From Hyphomicrobiales bacterium (GTDB lineage Bacteria; Pseudomonadota; Alphaproteobacteria; Rhizobiales; Xanthobacteraceae), in NCBI GenBank assembly GCA_023266695.1, contig JAHFPO010000082.1, positions 1-10,108 on the forward strand: DNA of 10,108 bases, written 5' to 3'. Position 1 is the first letter of the stretch, and each line of letters begins with the position of its first letter. The translations under genes and the position numbers were made by a program. This document shows positions 1 through 6,712 of this stretch, one piece after another. Under the pieces are notes generated by a model. The model saw nothing but the letters and a program-made list of their open reading frames with translations. It was not told the origin of the DNA and made no database searches.

Positions 1-1792
1 CGACGAGGGAAGTGAGGCTCGTGCCCTCGAATTGCTTGAACGCGATCGAGGCTTCCCTGGTGTCGAACCCCGCGACATCGCAACCCACGGGAGTCGCCAA
101 GCCCGTTGCAGAATCTATGCTACATCCGTCCTTCCACCCAGGTTGAAGGCTGACTTTGCGCTGGTAGATCGAATATTTCCCGCCAACCGTGAGATCTTCC
201 CGCAACGGAAACGCCGCCCGCAGGGTCGCGCCGATGGTTTGGTTCTCGAACGGCTGGTAGGTCGACTGCAAATTCTTCTTGTAGAAGAGATCGAACCCGG
301 CCGCGACGCGATAGCCGAGGAAGAACGGCTCGGTGAAGGAGAACTGCCCGCCTCGGACGCGTTGGCCAAAGGTGCCGGAGACCCGCACGGTTTGGCTGCG
401 ACCGAGCAGATTCCTTTCGCCGACGGAGACTTCGCCGATGATCCCGTCCTGGGTCGAATAGCCGCCCGACACCGAGAACTCGCCGGTCAGCTGCTCCTCG
501 ACCTCCACGTTGACGATCACGCGGTCGGACGCCGAACCGGGCTCATTGGTGATCTTCACGGTCTTGAAGTAGCCGAGATTCTTGAGCCGGCGTTCGGCGC
601 GGTCGACCAGCACCCGGTTATAGGGATCGCCTTCCTGGATATCGAACTCGCGGCGGATCACCCAGTCGCGCGTGCGGGTATTGCCGCGGACATTGATGCG
701 CTCGATATAGACCCGTGACCCCTCCTCGATGACGAAGGACACGTTGATGCGGCGCGCCGTGAAGTCACGATCGCCGCGCGGCCGCACTTGCGCGAAAGCA
801 TAACCGAGCTTCGACAATTCGATGGTGAGGTCCTCGATCGATTTTTCGACGTCCTCCGCGTTGTAAACAAAACCGCTGGTGGTGCGCAGCAACCTGCGCA
901 GCGACGCCGGGTCGGTGTCGCGAAGGTTCGAGACGACGTCGAGGGTGCCGAAGCGATACTGCTCGCCTTCATCGAGGGTGAAGGTGAGGACGAATCCGCC
1001 CGAGCCTGATTTGTCCGCATCCACCGTCGCCGACAGGATGCGGAAGTCGGCATAGCCGTTCTTGAGATAGAAGCGCCGCAACAGCTCCTGATCGGCGCTG
1101 ACGCGGTCGGGATCATAGATGTCGTTGTTCTTGAGCCAGCTCAGCCAGTTGGTCTGACCGGTGGTGATGATGTCGCTCAGTTTCCAGTCGGAGAAGTTCT
1201 TGTTGCCGATGAAGACGATTTTCCTCACCGTCGTCTTGTCGCCTTCGTCGATCTCGAAGACGAGATCGACCCGGCCGTTCGGGCGGTCGATGATCTTCGG
1301 CTCGACGCGTATGTTGTAGCGGCCCTGGCGGCGATAAACCTCGATGATGCGCTGCACGTCGGCCTGGACGGTGGGGCGCGAGAGCGCGCCGCGCATGCGC
1401 GATTGCACTTCGGCGGCAAGCACTTCGTCCTTGACCTTCTTGTTGCCCTCGAAGGCGACGCGGTTGATGGTCGCGTTTTCGAACACGGTCACGATCAGAC
1501 GGCCGCCGCTCTGGCTGATCTTCACATCGGCGTAGAGGCCGGTGGCATAGAGCGCCTTCAGGCCCTCGTCGATCTTGGCGGCGTCGAGTTTCTCGCCCGG
1601 GCGGGTCTGGAAATAGCTGCGGATGGTATCGGCATCGACGCGCTTGTTGCCTTGCACGACGATGGTGCTGGCGGTCTGGGCGGCGGCGATCCCGGCGGTC
1701 GTGATCGATCCCGCGGTGATGCCCGCCACGAGGGCGAGCGCCATCATCGCGAAGATCGCGACCTGCCTCGAAAGCCCCACTCGAACTCTCAT
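1..1792 (-). CDS. bamA: Outer membrane protein assembly factor BamA (3' end cut by window edge)
   Basis: BamA is the central Omp85 subunit of the BAM complex, which folds and inserts beta-barrel proteins into the outer membrane. The frame is open from the ATG at 1792 to base 1, giving 597 codons; about the last quarter of the barrel lies outside. Residues 1-39 form a signal peptide (Arg-rich start, hydrophobic core around 11-27, likely cleavage near AAAQ). Five POTRA repeats follow at about 43-112, 113-188, 189-275, 278-356 and 361-432; they show the recurrent G-N-K/G-N-T turns (VQGNKR, FEGNKK, FIGNKN, VRGNTR). The barrel begins near 440 with GGYSTQDG and the conserved ERNLLGRSQ. Cys557 and Cys571 lie in a likely surface loop. 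An in-frame TAG directly precedes the ATG, which fixes this start; a GGAG lies 12 nt upstream. The gene follows rseP after a 237-base spacer. Identity is very secure. Confidence 0.97.
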   Translation of the reverse strand, partial: MRVRVGLSRQVAIFAMMALALVAGITAGSITTAGIAAAQTASTIVVQGNKRVDADTIRSYFQTRPGEKLDAAKIDEGLKALYATGLYADVKISQSGGRLIVTVFENATINRVAFEGNKKVKDEVLAAEVQSRMRGALSRPTVQADVQRIIEVYRRQGRYNIRVEPKIIDRPNGRVDLVFEIDEGDKTTVRKIVFIGNKNFSDWKLSDIITTGQTNWLSWLKNNDIYDPDRVSADQELLRRFYLKNGYADFRILSATVDADKSGSGGFVLTFTLDEGEQYRFGTLDVVSNLRDTDPASLRRLLRTTSGFVYNAEDVEKSIEDLTIELSKLGYAFAQVRPRGDRDFTARRINVSFVIEEGSRVYIERINVRGNTRTRDWVIRREFDIQEGDPYNRVLVDRAERRLKNLGYFKTVKITNEPGSASDRVIVNVEVEEQLTGEFSVSGGYSTQDGIIGEVSVGERNLLGRSQTVRVSGTFGQRVRGGQFSFTEPFFLGYRVAAGFDLFYKKNLQSTYQPFENQTIGATLRAAFPLREDLTVGGKYSIYQRKVSLQPGWKDGCSIDSATGLATPVGCDVAGFDTREASIAFKQFEGTSLTSLV

Positions 1793-1871
1793 CTACGCGA
1801 CCTGCTCCGCCTTCAGGCACGCCCCCACGCTTCCGCGCGCACGGCACGCGGATTCTCCCTTGTTATCTAAG

Positions 1872-1899
1872 CTTGTACTGATTTTTCATGGCCTTGCAA
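1872..1899 (-). promoter_or_regulatory. Possible sigma70-type promoter for bamA
   Basis: On the minus strand TTGCAA (1894-1899) is followed by 16 bases and then TACAAG (1872-1877). Each hexamer matches the bacterial consensus at 4 of 6 positions. The pair sits in the A/T-richer part of the spacer and would give a 5' leader of about 75 nt before the bamA ATG. The match is modest, and such pairs can arise by chance. Confidence 0.35.
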
Positions 1900-1937
1900 A
1901 CCTTTGGAGGGTTCGTACCCCATGCTTTCCCCCTTCA

Positions 1938-1955
1938 CGTGGCTTATCTGCCACG
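1938..1955 (-). other. 6-bp stem-loop in the rseP-bamA spacer
   Basis: CGTGGC (1950-1955 on the minus strand) pairs perfectly with GCCACG (1938-1943) around a 6-base loop AGATAA. The transcript continues with G/A-rich sequence and no U-run on either strand, so this is not a standard intrinsic terminator. It could be a processing or stability element at the rseP 3' end, or an operator-like inverted repeat. No regulator can be named from the sequence. Confidence 0.5.
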
Positions 1956-1976
1956 CCATCCGGAACGGTCATGCGA

Positions 1977-1992
1977 GGGTGGTGCAACACCC
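1977..1992 (-). other. 5-bp stem-loop downstream of rseP
   Basis: GGGTG and CACCC face each other across a 6-base loop (TTGCAC on the minus strand), starting 37 bases after the rseP stop codon. No T-tract follows. On its own the stem is short; it is listed because a second, stronger hairpin lies 21 bases further on. Confidence 0.35.
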
Positions 1993-2029
1993 CCTAATGG
2001 GCGGTTTAGAGGCTGCTCGAGGGCTGTTT

Positions 2030-3175
2030 TTAGAGGGCGCTCAGATGCAGGATGTCGTTCCAGGTGGCGAACAGCATCAGCATGAGCACCAAAGCGAGGC
2101 CAACCCGGAACCCAAGTTCCTGGGCTCTTTCACTCAGGGGCCGGCCGCGGATAGCCTCGATCGCATAGAACAAAAGGTGACCCCCATCGAGCAGCGGGAT
2201 CGGGAACAGATTGAGCAGCCCGATGCTGATCGAAAGCACGGCGGTGAAATGGATGAAGGCCGCAAAACCCATGGTGGCGACCTGTCCCGCCACCTGGCCG
2301 ATCCGGATCGGACCGCCGAGCTGATCGGGCGATTCCCGCCCCATCACCATCCCGGCCACGTAGCCGAGCGTGCGCTCCACCACGAACCAGGTTTCCGCCA
2401 CTCCCATTTGCAACGCCTGGAGCGGGCCGTAACGCTCCGTCACCACGTCGGTGGCGGTGGTCGAGCGCGAGATGCCGAGCATGCCGAGCCGGTGCACGTT
2501 GCCGAAGTGATCCTTGATCTCGCGCAGTAGCGGCGTCGCGCTGAGCGTCACCAGGCTATTCTTGCGATCGACCACGATCTTGAGCGTCTGGCCGGGACTT
2601 ATGCCGACGATGCGCTGCATGTCGCCGAAGTTCTGGATCTCCTTGCCGTCGATGGAGATGACGAGGTCGCCGGGGAGAAAGCCCGCCGCCTCGGCGGCGC
2701 TGCCCGGCTGGATGCCGTCCACCCGCGCCGTCGTCACCTGCCGCCCGTAGAAGAAAAAGACCGCGGCGAAAATGAGGATGGCGAGGATGAAATTGGCGAT
2801 CGGACCGGCCGCGACGACGGCCGCGCGCTTGCCGACCGATTGATGGAAGAAGGAGACGCGCCGCTCCTGCTCGCTCATGGCAGTGAGCGTTTCGTGATCC
2901 GGCGTGCTGGCGACGCTGTCGTCGCCGTGAAAACGCACATAGCCGCCGAGCGGAATCGCGGAGAGCTTCCAGCGCGTGCCGTGCCGGTCATTGAAGCCCA
3001 GGAGCTCGGTTCCGAAGCCGATCGAAAAAGCGTCGATCTTCACCCCGCAGCGGCGGGCGACCCAGAAGTGTCCGAGCTCGTGGAAGAACACCACCACCGT
3101 GAACACGCACAGGGAGGGAATGATATAGCCGAGCAGCCACCCCCCCCACGCACTCGCGCTCGTCACCAAATCCAT
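2030..3175 (-). CDS. rseP: RseP-type site-2 intramembrane zinc metalloprotease
   Basis: This S2P-family protease cleaves substrates inside the inner membrane; in E. coli RseP cuts anti-sigma factor RseA and remnant signal peptides, and the Caulobacter homologue MmpA cuts PodJ. The 381-residue product has the zinc motif HELGH at 32-36 in the first membrane helix. The membrane-associated loop PLGGYVRF lies at 75-82 and the second-helix motif AAGPIANFI at 122-130. A single PDZ domain follows at about 147-215. The third metal ligand is Asp330 in NLFPIPLLDGGHL, before a last hydrophobic helix at about 355-370. E. coli RseP has two PDZ domains; this protein has one. The frame could open 24 codons earlier, but the ATG at 3175 has an ideal AAGGA at 7 bases and places the catalytic helix as expected, so I chose it. 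dxr ends 29 nt upstream. The specific substrate here is unknown. Confidence 0.96.
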   Translation of the reverse strand: MDLVTSASAWGGWLLGYIIPSLCVFTVVVFFHELGHFWVARRCGVKIDAFSIGFGTELLGFNDRHGTRWKLSAIPLGGYVRFHGDDSVASTPDHETLTAMSEQERRVSFFHQSVGKRAAVVAAGPIANFILAILIFAAVFFFYGRQVTTARVDGIQPGSAAEAAGFLPGDLVISIDGKEIQNFGDMQRIVGISPGQTLKIVVDRKNSLVTLSATPLLREIKDHFGNVHRLGMLGISRSTTATDVVTERYGPLQALQMGVAETWFVVERTLGYVAGMVMGRESPDQLGGPIRIGQVAGQVATMGFAAFIHFTAVLSISIGLLNLFPIPLLDGGHLLFYAIEAIRGRPLSERAQELGFRVGLALVLMLMLFATWNDILHLSAL

Positions 3176-3182
3176 CGCGGCG

Positions 3183-3190
3183 TCCTTTCC
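3183..3190 (-). promoter_or_regulatory. Ribosome binding site of rseP
   Basis: GGAAAGGA on the minus strand lies 7 bases before the ATG at 3175 and inside the 29-nt dxr-rseP gap. It decides the start of rseP in favour of the shorter form, because the upstream in-frame ATG at 3247 lies inside dxr. Confidence 0.75.
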
Positions 3191-3204
3191 AATGGCTTTA
3201 CAGA

Positions 3205-4419
3205 CTAGGAAGCCTTTGCGGCGAATTCGGGCAAGAGGCCCCGGCATAAACTTCTCGCAACATGGTCAATGGCGAGCGCCTCGCTGACCGTGGCGGGCTC
3301 GGCGAGACCCTCGGAAACGGCCTTTGCGAGCACCGCCTCGACCAAAGCGGGAATGCCCGGAAAGTCGATCCGGCGGGCGAGGAAGGCCTCGACCGCGATC
3401 TCATTGGCGGCGTTAAGCACGGTCGGCGCCGCCCCTCCGGCCTCGAGCGCGCCGCGGGCGAGCGCGAGAGCGGGAAAACGCTCGAGATCGGGCCGTTCGA
3501 AACTGAGCGAGCCGAGGGCCGCGAGATCGAGCTTGGGCGGCTGCCAGTCGATGCGGTCCGGCCACGCCAGGCAATAAGCGATCGGCACCCGCATGTCCGC
3601 GACCGAAAGTTCGGCGACGACGGAGCCGTCGTGGAAGGTGACGAGAGCATGCACGATCGACTGGGGATGGACGAGAACGTCGAGACGCTCGGGTGGAAGT
3701 CCGAACAGATGGTTTGCCTCGATGAGTTCCAGGCCCTTGTTCATGAGGGTGGCGGAATCGATCGTCACCTTCGCCCCCATCGACCAGGTCGGATGCTTCA
3801 GGGCCTCCTCGACGGTCACCCGTTTGAGCCGCTCGAGCGGGAAGGTGCGGAAAGGCCCCCCCGAGGCGGTGAGCGTCACCCGCTCGACCGCCTCGCGCGG
3901 GCCGGCGGCGAGCGCCTGGAACACCGCATTGTGTTCGGAATCGACCGGCAGCACCGTCGCGCCTTCCGTCTCGGCCTTCGCCATGAACAGCCGGCCCGCG
4001 CACACCAGGCATTCCTTGTTGGCGATCGCGACGCGCCGGTTGGGGGCGAGCGCTGCGAGCGTCGGCTCCAGCCCCGCCGCTCCGGTGATGGCGGCGACGA
4101 CCACATCGGCCGGCGCGGTCGCCGCCGCGATCAGCCCCTCGCGGCCGGCCGCCGCCTCGATGCCGGAGCCGGCGAGCGCATCCTTCAGCTCCCGGTATGC
4201 ATTCGGATCGGCGATGACCGCGAGGCGTGCGCCGAACTCGCGCGCGAGCGCGGCCAGACGTCCCGCATCGCGCCGGGCGGTGAGCGCCGTCACCCGATAG
4301 CGTCCGGGCGCACGGCGCAGGAGGTCGACGGTGCTCGTCCCGATCGAGCCGGTGGCGCCGAGGATCGTCACAGCGGCCTGCGGCCCGTTCGATTTCGATT
4401 CCTGTGCCGGCCTCACCAT
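3205..4419 (-). CDS. dxr: 1-deoxy-D-xylulose 5-phosphate reductoisomerase
   Basis: Dxr (IspC) converts 1-deoxy-D-xylulose 5-phosphate to 2-C-methyl-D-erythritol 4-phosphate with NADPH, the first committed step of the MEP pathway to isoprenoids, and is the target of fosmidomycin. The 404-residue product is of normal length. The nucleotide-binding loop GATGSIG is at 21-27 and NKE at 134-136. The metal ligands are Asp160 and Glu162 in VDSEHN, and Glu231 in MNKGLELIE. The substrate-binding segments are ASGGPF at 185-190 and KHPTWSMG at 208-215. HPQSIVHALV at 251-260 and the C-terminal helical domain (LNAANEIAVEAF) complete the fold. All catalytic residues I can place are present. The ATG overlaps the cdsA stop by 7 nt and has only a G-run about 8 bases upstream, so translation is probably coupled to cdsA. 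Its product pathway feeds UppS two genes upstream. Confidence 0.97.
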   Translation of the reverse strand: MVRPAQESKSNGPQAAVTILGATGSIGTSTVDLLRRAPGRYRVTALTARRDAGRLAALAREFGARLAVIADPNAYRELKDALAGSGIEAAAGREGLIAAATAPADVVVAAITGAAGLEPTLAALAPNRRVAIANKECLVCAGRLFMAKAETEGATVLPVDSEHNAVFQALAAGPREAVERVTLTASGGPFRTFPLERLKRVTVEEALKHPTWSMGAKVTIDSATLMNKGLELIEANHLFGLPPERLDVLVHPQSIVHALVTFHDGSVVAELSVADMRVPIAYCLAWPDRIDWQPPKLDLAALGSLSFERPDLERFPALALARGALEAGGAAPTVLNAANEIAVEAFLARRIDFPGIPALVEAVLAKAVSEGLAEPATVSEALAIDHVARSLCRGLLPEFAAKAS

Positions 4420-5282
4420 GCGAGCAACCCCGTCGCCGGCGCGACCGCTCCCCCGTGCGCGAGCCCGATCGCGAGCGCGACGATCGCCGCGACAAGAAAT
4501 CCGTCGAGCCGGTCCATCAGCCCGCCGTGGCCCGGGATCAGTTGGCTCGCATCCTTGACGCCGAAGCGGCGCTTCATCGCCGATTCAAAGAGATCGCCGA
4601 TCTGCGCCGCCGCCACGATCAGGAGCGCGAGGCCGAGATGGATCGCCCGCCAGGTGAGACCCATGAACACGACCGTGATCGAGCCCGCGAGCATGCCCGC
4701 GAGCGCGCCGCCGAGCGTGCCGGACCAGGTTTTCTTCGGGCTGAGCGCGGGCGCAAGCAGGGGTCCGCCGAGGGCGCGGCCGGTGAAATAGGCGGCGATG
4801 TCGGCCGCCCACACCACCGCGAAGAGCCAGAGGATCGCGGCAAGCCCATGGGCGGGATCGGCCCGCAATATGACGCAGGAAATCACCAGGACCGCCCCAT
4901 AGAGAACGCCGAGCGAGGTCCAGGCGCGCTCGCGGTTGGCGCTCGCCGCCACCACCGCCGTGCCGATGATCACGTAGATGAACGCCATCGCCGGATGATC
5001 GAAGGCGAGCGCTATGGCCATGCCTGCAAGGGCGACGCCGCCGAGGGAAAGCACGAAGGGGCGAGGCTCGGCGCGGACGATGCCGACCCATTCCCACCAC
5101 ATCCACAACGCGGCGCCGGTCCAGAACAGGAGAAACGGCAGACCGCCGATCGCGGTCGCCGCGAGCGCGCCCACTCCCAGCACCAGCGCCGAGCACACCC
5201 TCTGGCCGAGTTCGCCCACAGGCCTCCTCCCCGCTCCGCTTCCTCCCGGCTCTTCGAACTCGCGCGCGGCGGGCAAGATCAC
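4413..5282 (-). CDS. cdsA: Phosphatidate cytidylyltransferase (CDP-diacylglycerol synthase)
   Basis: CdsA transfers CMP from CTP to phosphatidic acid, making CDP-diacylglycerol, the precursor of phosphatidylethanolamine, phosphatidylglycerol and cardiolipin. It acts in the inner membrane. The 289-residue protein has a polar start of about 28 residues, then several hydrophobic segments (about 30-68, 77-95, 98-113, 123-139, 148-166, 190-208, 216-229, 262-275). The cytidylyltransferase signature spans about 234-261: S-A-M-K-R-R, then K-D, GHGGLMDRLD. SPKKTWSG at 181-188 and Asp161 and Asp230 match other conserved positions. The start is GTG, overlapping the uppS stop as GTGA (4 nt), a typical coupled junction. 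The 3' end overlaps dxr by 7 nt. A later start is possible, but none has a better ribosome binding site. Confidence 0.95.
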   Translation of the reverse strand: MILPAAREFEEPGGSGAGRRPVGELGQRVCSALVLGVGALAATAIGGLPFLLFWTGAALWMWWEWVGIVRAEPRPFVLSLGGVALAGMAIALAFDHPAMAFIYVIIGTAVVAASANRERAWTSLGVLYGAVLVISCVILRADPAHGLAAILWLFAVVWAADIAAYFTGRALGGPLLAPALSPKKTWSGTLGGALAGMLAGSITVVFMGLTWRAIHLGLALLIVAAAQIGDLFESAMKRRFGVKDASQLIPGHGGLMDRLDGFLVAAIVALAIGLAHGGAVAPATGLLAW

Positions 5283-6037
5283 GATCCCGTGCGGGCCGTG
5301 AGACCGCCGAAGCGGCGTTCACGGCGGTGAAATTCGCCAATCGCCAGCTCGAAAGCAGCGCGATCGAAATCCGGCCAATGGATCGGCAGGAATACGAATT
5401 CGGCATAGGCCGATTGCCACAGCAGGAAATTCGACAGCCGTTGCTCGCCGCTGGTACGAATGACGAGGCTGGGATCGGGGAGACCGGCAGTGTCGAGCTG
5501 GCTCTCCACCATGGCGGCGTCGATGCTCATGGGATCGAGGCGTCCGGCCGCCGCCTGTTCGGCGAGATGCCGCGCCGCCCGCGCGATCTCCTGCCGCCCG
5601 CCATAATTGAAGGCGACCACCAGGGTGAGCCGGTCGTTCGCCCGCGTCAGCTCCTCCGCCTCGCAGATCATGCGGAAGATTTCCGGATCGAGGCCGCTGC
5701 GGTCTCCGATCACCCGGACGCACACGCCCGACCGATGCAGTTCGTCGAGGTCCTCGCGCACGAATTGCTTCACCAGCGCCATCAGGTCGTCGATTTCCTC
5801 GGCCGGGCGCGACCAGTTCTCGGCGCTGAAGCTGTAGAGTGTGAGCACCTTGATGCCGAGCTCGCCGGCCGTGCGTACGGCCTGGCGCAGCGCCGCTACG
5901 CCCCGGCGATGACCTTCGCTGCGCGGCAGCCCGCGCGCGGCCGCCCAGCGGCCGTTGCCGTCCATGATGACGGCGACATGCTCGGGCGCTGCCGCGTAAT
6001 CCACGACCGGCTTTGCTAACGCATCGGGAGCAGGCAT
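5279..6037 (-). CDS. uppS: Undecaprenyl diphosphate synthase (cis-prenyltransferase)
   Basis: UppS extends farnesyl diphosphate with isopentenyl diphosphate units in cis, giving the C55 undecaprenyl diphosphate that becomes the lipid carrier for peptidoglycan and O-antigen. It is a cytosolic homodimer working at the membrane surface. The 252-residue product has the catalytic Asp26 in VIMDGNGRW. SFSAENWSRP is at 69-78 and FNYGGRQEI at 143-151. The diphosphate-binding IRTSGEQRLSNF spans 193-204, and Glu213 sits in YAEFVFLP. Length and motif spacing are normal. The frame extends 25 codons further into frr, but the ATG at 6037 is preceded by GGACGAG and leaves a natural 19-nt gap after frr. The cdsA GTG overlaps its stop. 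Placement next to dxr and cdsA groups isoprenoid and phospholipid precursor synthesis. Confidence 0.97.
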   Translation of the reverse strand: MPAPDALAKPVVDYAAAPEHVAVIMDGNGRWAAARGLPRSEGHRRGVAALRQAVRTAGELGIKVLTLYSFSAENWSRPAEEIDDLMALVKQFVREDLDELHRSGVCVRVIGDRSGLDPEIFRMICEAEELTRANDRLTLVVAFNYGGRQEIARAARHLAEQAAAGRLDPMSIDAAMVESQLDTAGLPDPSLVIRTSGEQRLSNFLLWQSAYAEFVFLPIHWPDFDRAAFELAIGEFHRRERRFGGLTARTGS

Positions 6038-6056
6038 CTGATCTCGTCCATCCGGC

Positions 6057-6620
6057 TCAGACGGACATGATTTCCTTTTCCTTGTGGGCGAGCGCCTGAT
6101 CGATCTCGCCAATCGACTGATCGGTCGCCTTCTGCACCTCGCCCTCGTGCCGCTTGATTTCGTCCTCGCTGACGTGGCCGTCCTTCTTGAGGTTCTTCAG
6201 ATGATCGAAGCCGTCGCGACGCACGTGGCGCACCGCGATGCGGGCGGCCTCGGCATATTTGTGCGCGACCTTCACGAGTTCCTGGCGGCGCTCCTGGTTG
6301 AGCTCGGGAATGCGAAGACGAAGCACCTGGCCTTCGGTCTGCGGACTGAGGCCGAGATCGGAATCGCGGATCGCCTTCTCCACCGCCTTGACCACGGACT
6401 GATCCCAGACCTGCACCGACAGGAGGCGCGACTCCGGCACGCTCACGGTGGCGAGTTGATTGATCGGCATCTGCTGGCCATAGGCCTCGACGTGGATCGG
6501 ATCGAGCATGTGCGGCGAAGCGCGGCCGGTGCGCAGGCCGGCGAGCTCCTGCTTGAGCACGGCGATCGCGCCCTGCATGCGGCGTTTGACGTCGGCGAGA
6601 TCGAAGGATCCCGGTTTCAT
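6057..6620 (-). CDS. frr: Ribosome recycling factor
   Basis: RRF, together with EF-G, splits the post-termination ribosome into subunits. The product is 187 residues, the normal size. Two long-helix segments (about 6-30 and 107-185) form domain I, and the beta-rich domain II lies at about 31-106. Diagnostic segments are LRTGRASP at 29-36 and PINQLATVSVPE at 52-63. RIPELNQERRQELVK at 103-117 and ARIAVRHVRRDG at 126-137 complete the family pattern. The frame is open 32 codons further upstream, but family length and the start MKPGSFDL favour the ATG at 6620. That ATG has TAAGG 5 bases upstream and a second AAGGA further up, in a duplicated 15-mer. frr follows pyrH after 92 nt, the widest gap inside the operon block. 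Confidence 0.97.
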   Translation of the reverse strand: MKPGSFDLADVKRRMQGAIAVLKQELAGLRTGRASPHMLDPIHVEAYGQQMPINQLATVSVPESRLLSVQVWDQSVVKAVEKAIRDSDLGLSPQTEGQVLRLRIPELNQERRQELVKVAHKYAEAARIAVRHVRRDGFDHLKNLKKDGHVSEDEIKRHEGEVQKATDQSIGEIDQALAHKEKEIMSV

Positions 6621-6629
6621 CGTCACCTT

Positions 6630-6659
6630 AGTCCTTGCGTCGCGAGTCCTTGCCTCGCG
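6630..6659 (-). repeat. Tandem 15-bp direct repeat ahead of frr
   Basis: Two adjoining 15-mers, 6630-6644 and 6645-6659 on the plus strand (AGTCCTTGCGTCGCG and AGTCCTTGCCTCGCG), agree at 14 of 15 bases. Read on the minus strand each copy contains AAGGA, so the frr leader carries two Shine-Dalgarno-like cores besides the one nearest the start codon. It looks like a small local duplication. Confidence 0.7.
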
Positions 6660-6692
6660 TTCGAATGTTCGGCCGAGGAATCCAAGCTCCTG

Positions 6693-6708
6693 GGTCGCTT
6701 GCGCGACC
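6693..6708 (-). other. GCAA-tetraloop hairpin just after pyrH
   Basis: On the minus strand GGTCGC, loop GCAA, GCGACC forms a 6-bp stem closed by a GNRA-type tetraloop, starting 4 bases after the pyrH stop codon. No U-run follows, so it is unlikely to end transcription. It may protect or mark the pyrH-frr junction in the mRNA. Confidence 0.5.
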
Positions 6709-6712
6709 ACTC

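Larger units (their letters stand above)
1793..2029 (-). other. rseP-bamA intergenic spacer with hairpins and possible promoter
   Basis: This 237-base stretch is the longest non-coding segment in the window and looks less GC-rich than the genes, especially around 1861-1900. Read on the minus strand it holds two short stem-loops (1977-1992 and 1938-1955), a weak promoter-like pair (1872-1899) and a strong Shine-Dalgarno-like AAGGGAG at 1855-1861. Neither hairpin is followed by a U-run, so I see no intrinsic terminator for rseP. The only minus-strand small ORF I followed (28 codons, 1886-1972) has no ribosome binding site. The spacer probably carries separate control for bamA, but that is inference. 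Confidence 0.6.

Noticed and set aside
1113..1847. A 244-codon open minus-strand frame starting at GTG 1847 with a good ribosome binding site
   Set aside because: It runs inside bamA in another frame and gives a low-complexity Arg/His/Gln-rich product. The bamA frame there shows clear signal peptide and POTRA sequence. Only its ribosome binding site is kept, as a finding.
1886..1972. A 28-codon minus-strand small ORF in the rseP-bamA spacer
   Set aside because: It has no Shine-Dalgarno sequence, it spans one of the hairpins, and its composition is not protein-like.
1938..1992. Intrinsic terminator after rseP
   Set aside because: Both hairpins lack a following T-run on either strand and their stems are only 5-6 bp, so a rho-independent terminator cannot be supported.
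3262..4791. A 509-codon open frame on the plus strand
   Set aside because: It is antisense to dxr and the end of cdsA, both unmistakable by catalytic motifs. Its product is Arg/Gly/Glu-rich with no recognisable fold, as expected for the complement of a GC-rich gene.
6038..6112. Longer uppS form starting at 6112
   Set aside because: The extra 25 residues lie within frr, are Arg/Lys/Pro-rich and unlike the family N-terminus; the ATG at 6037 has a suitable ribosome binding site and gives the usual 252 residues.
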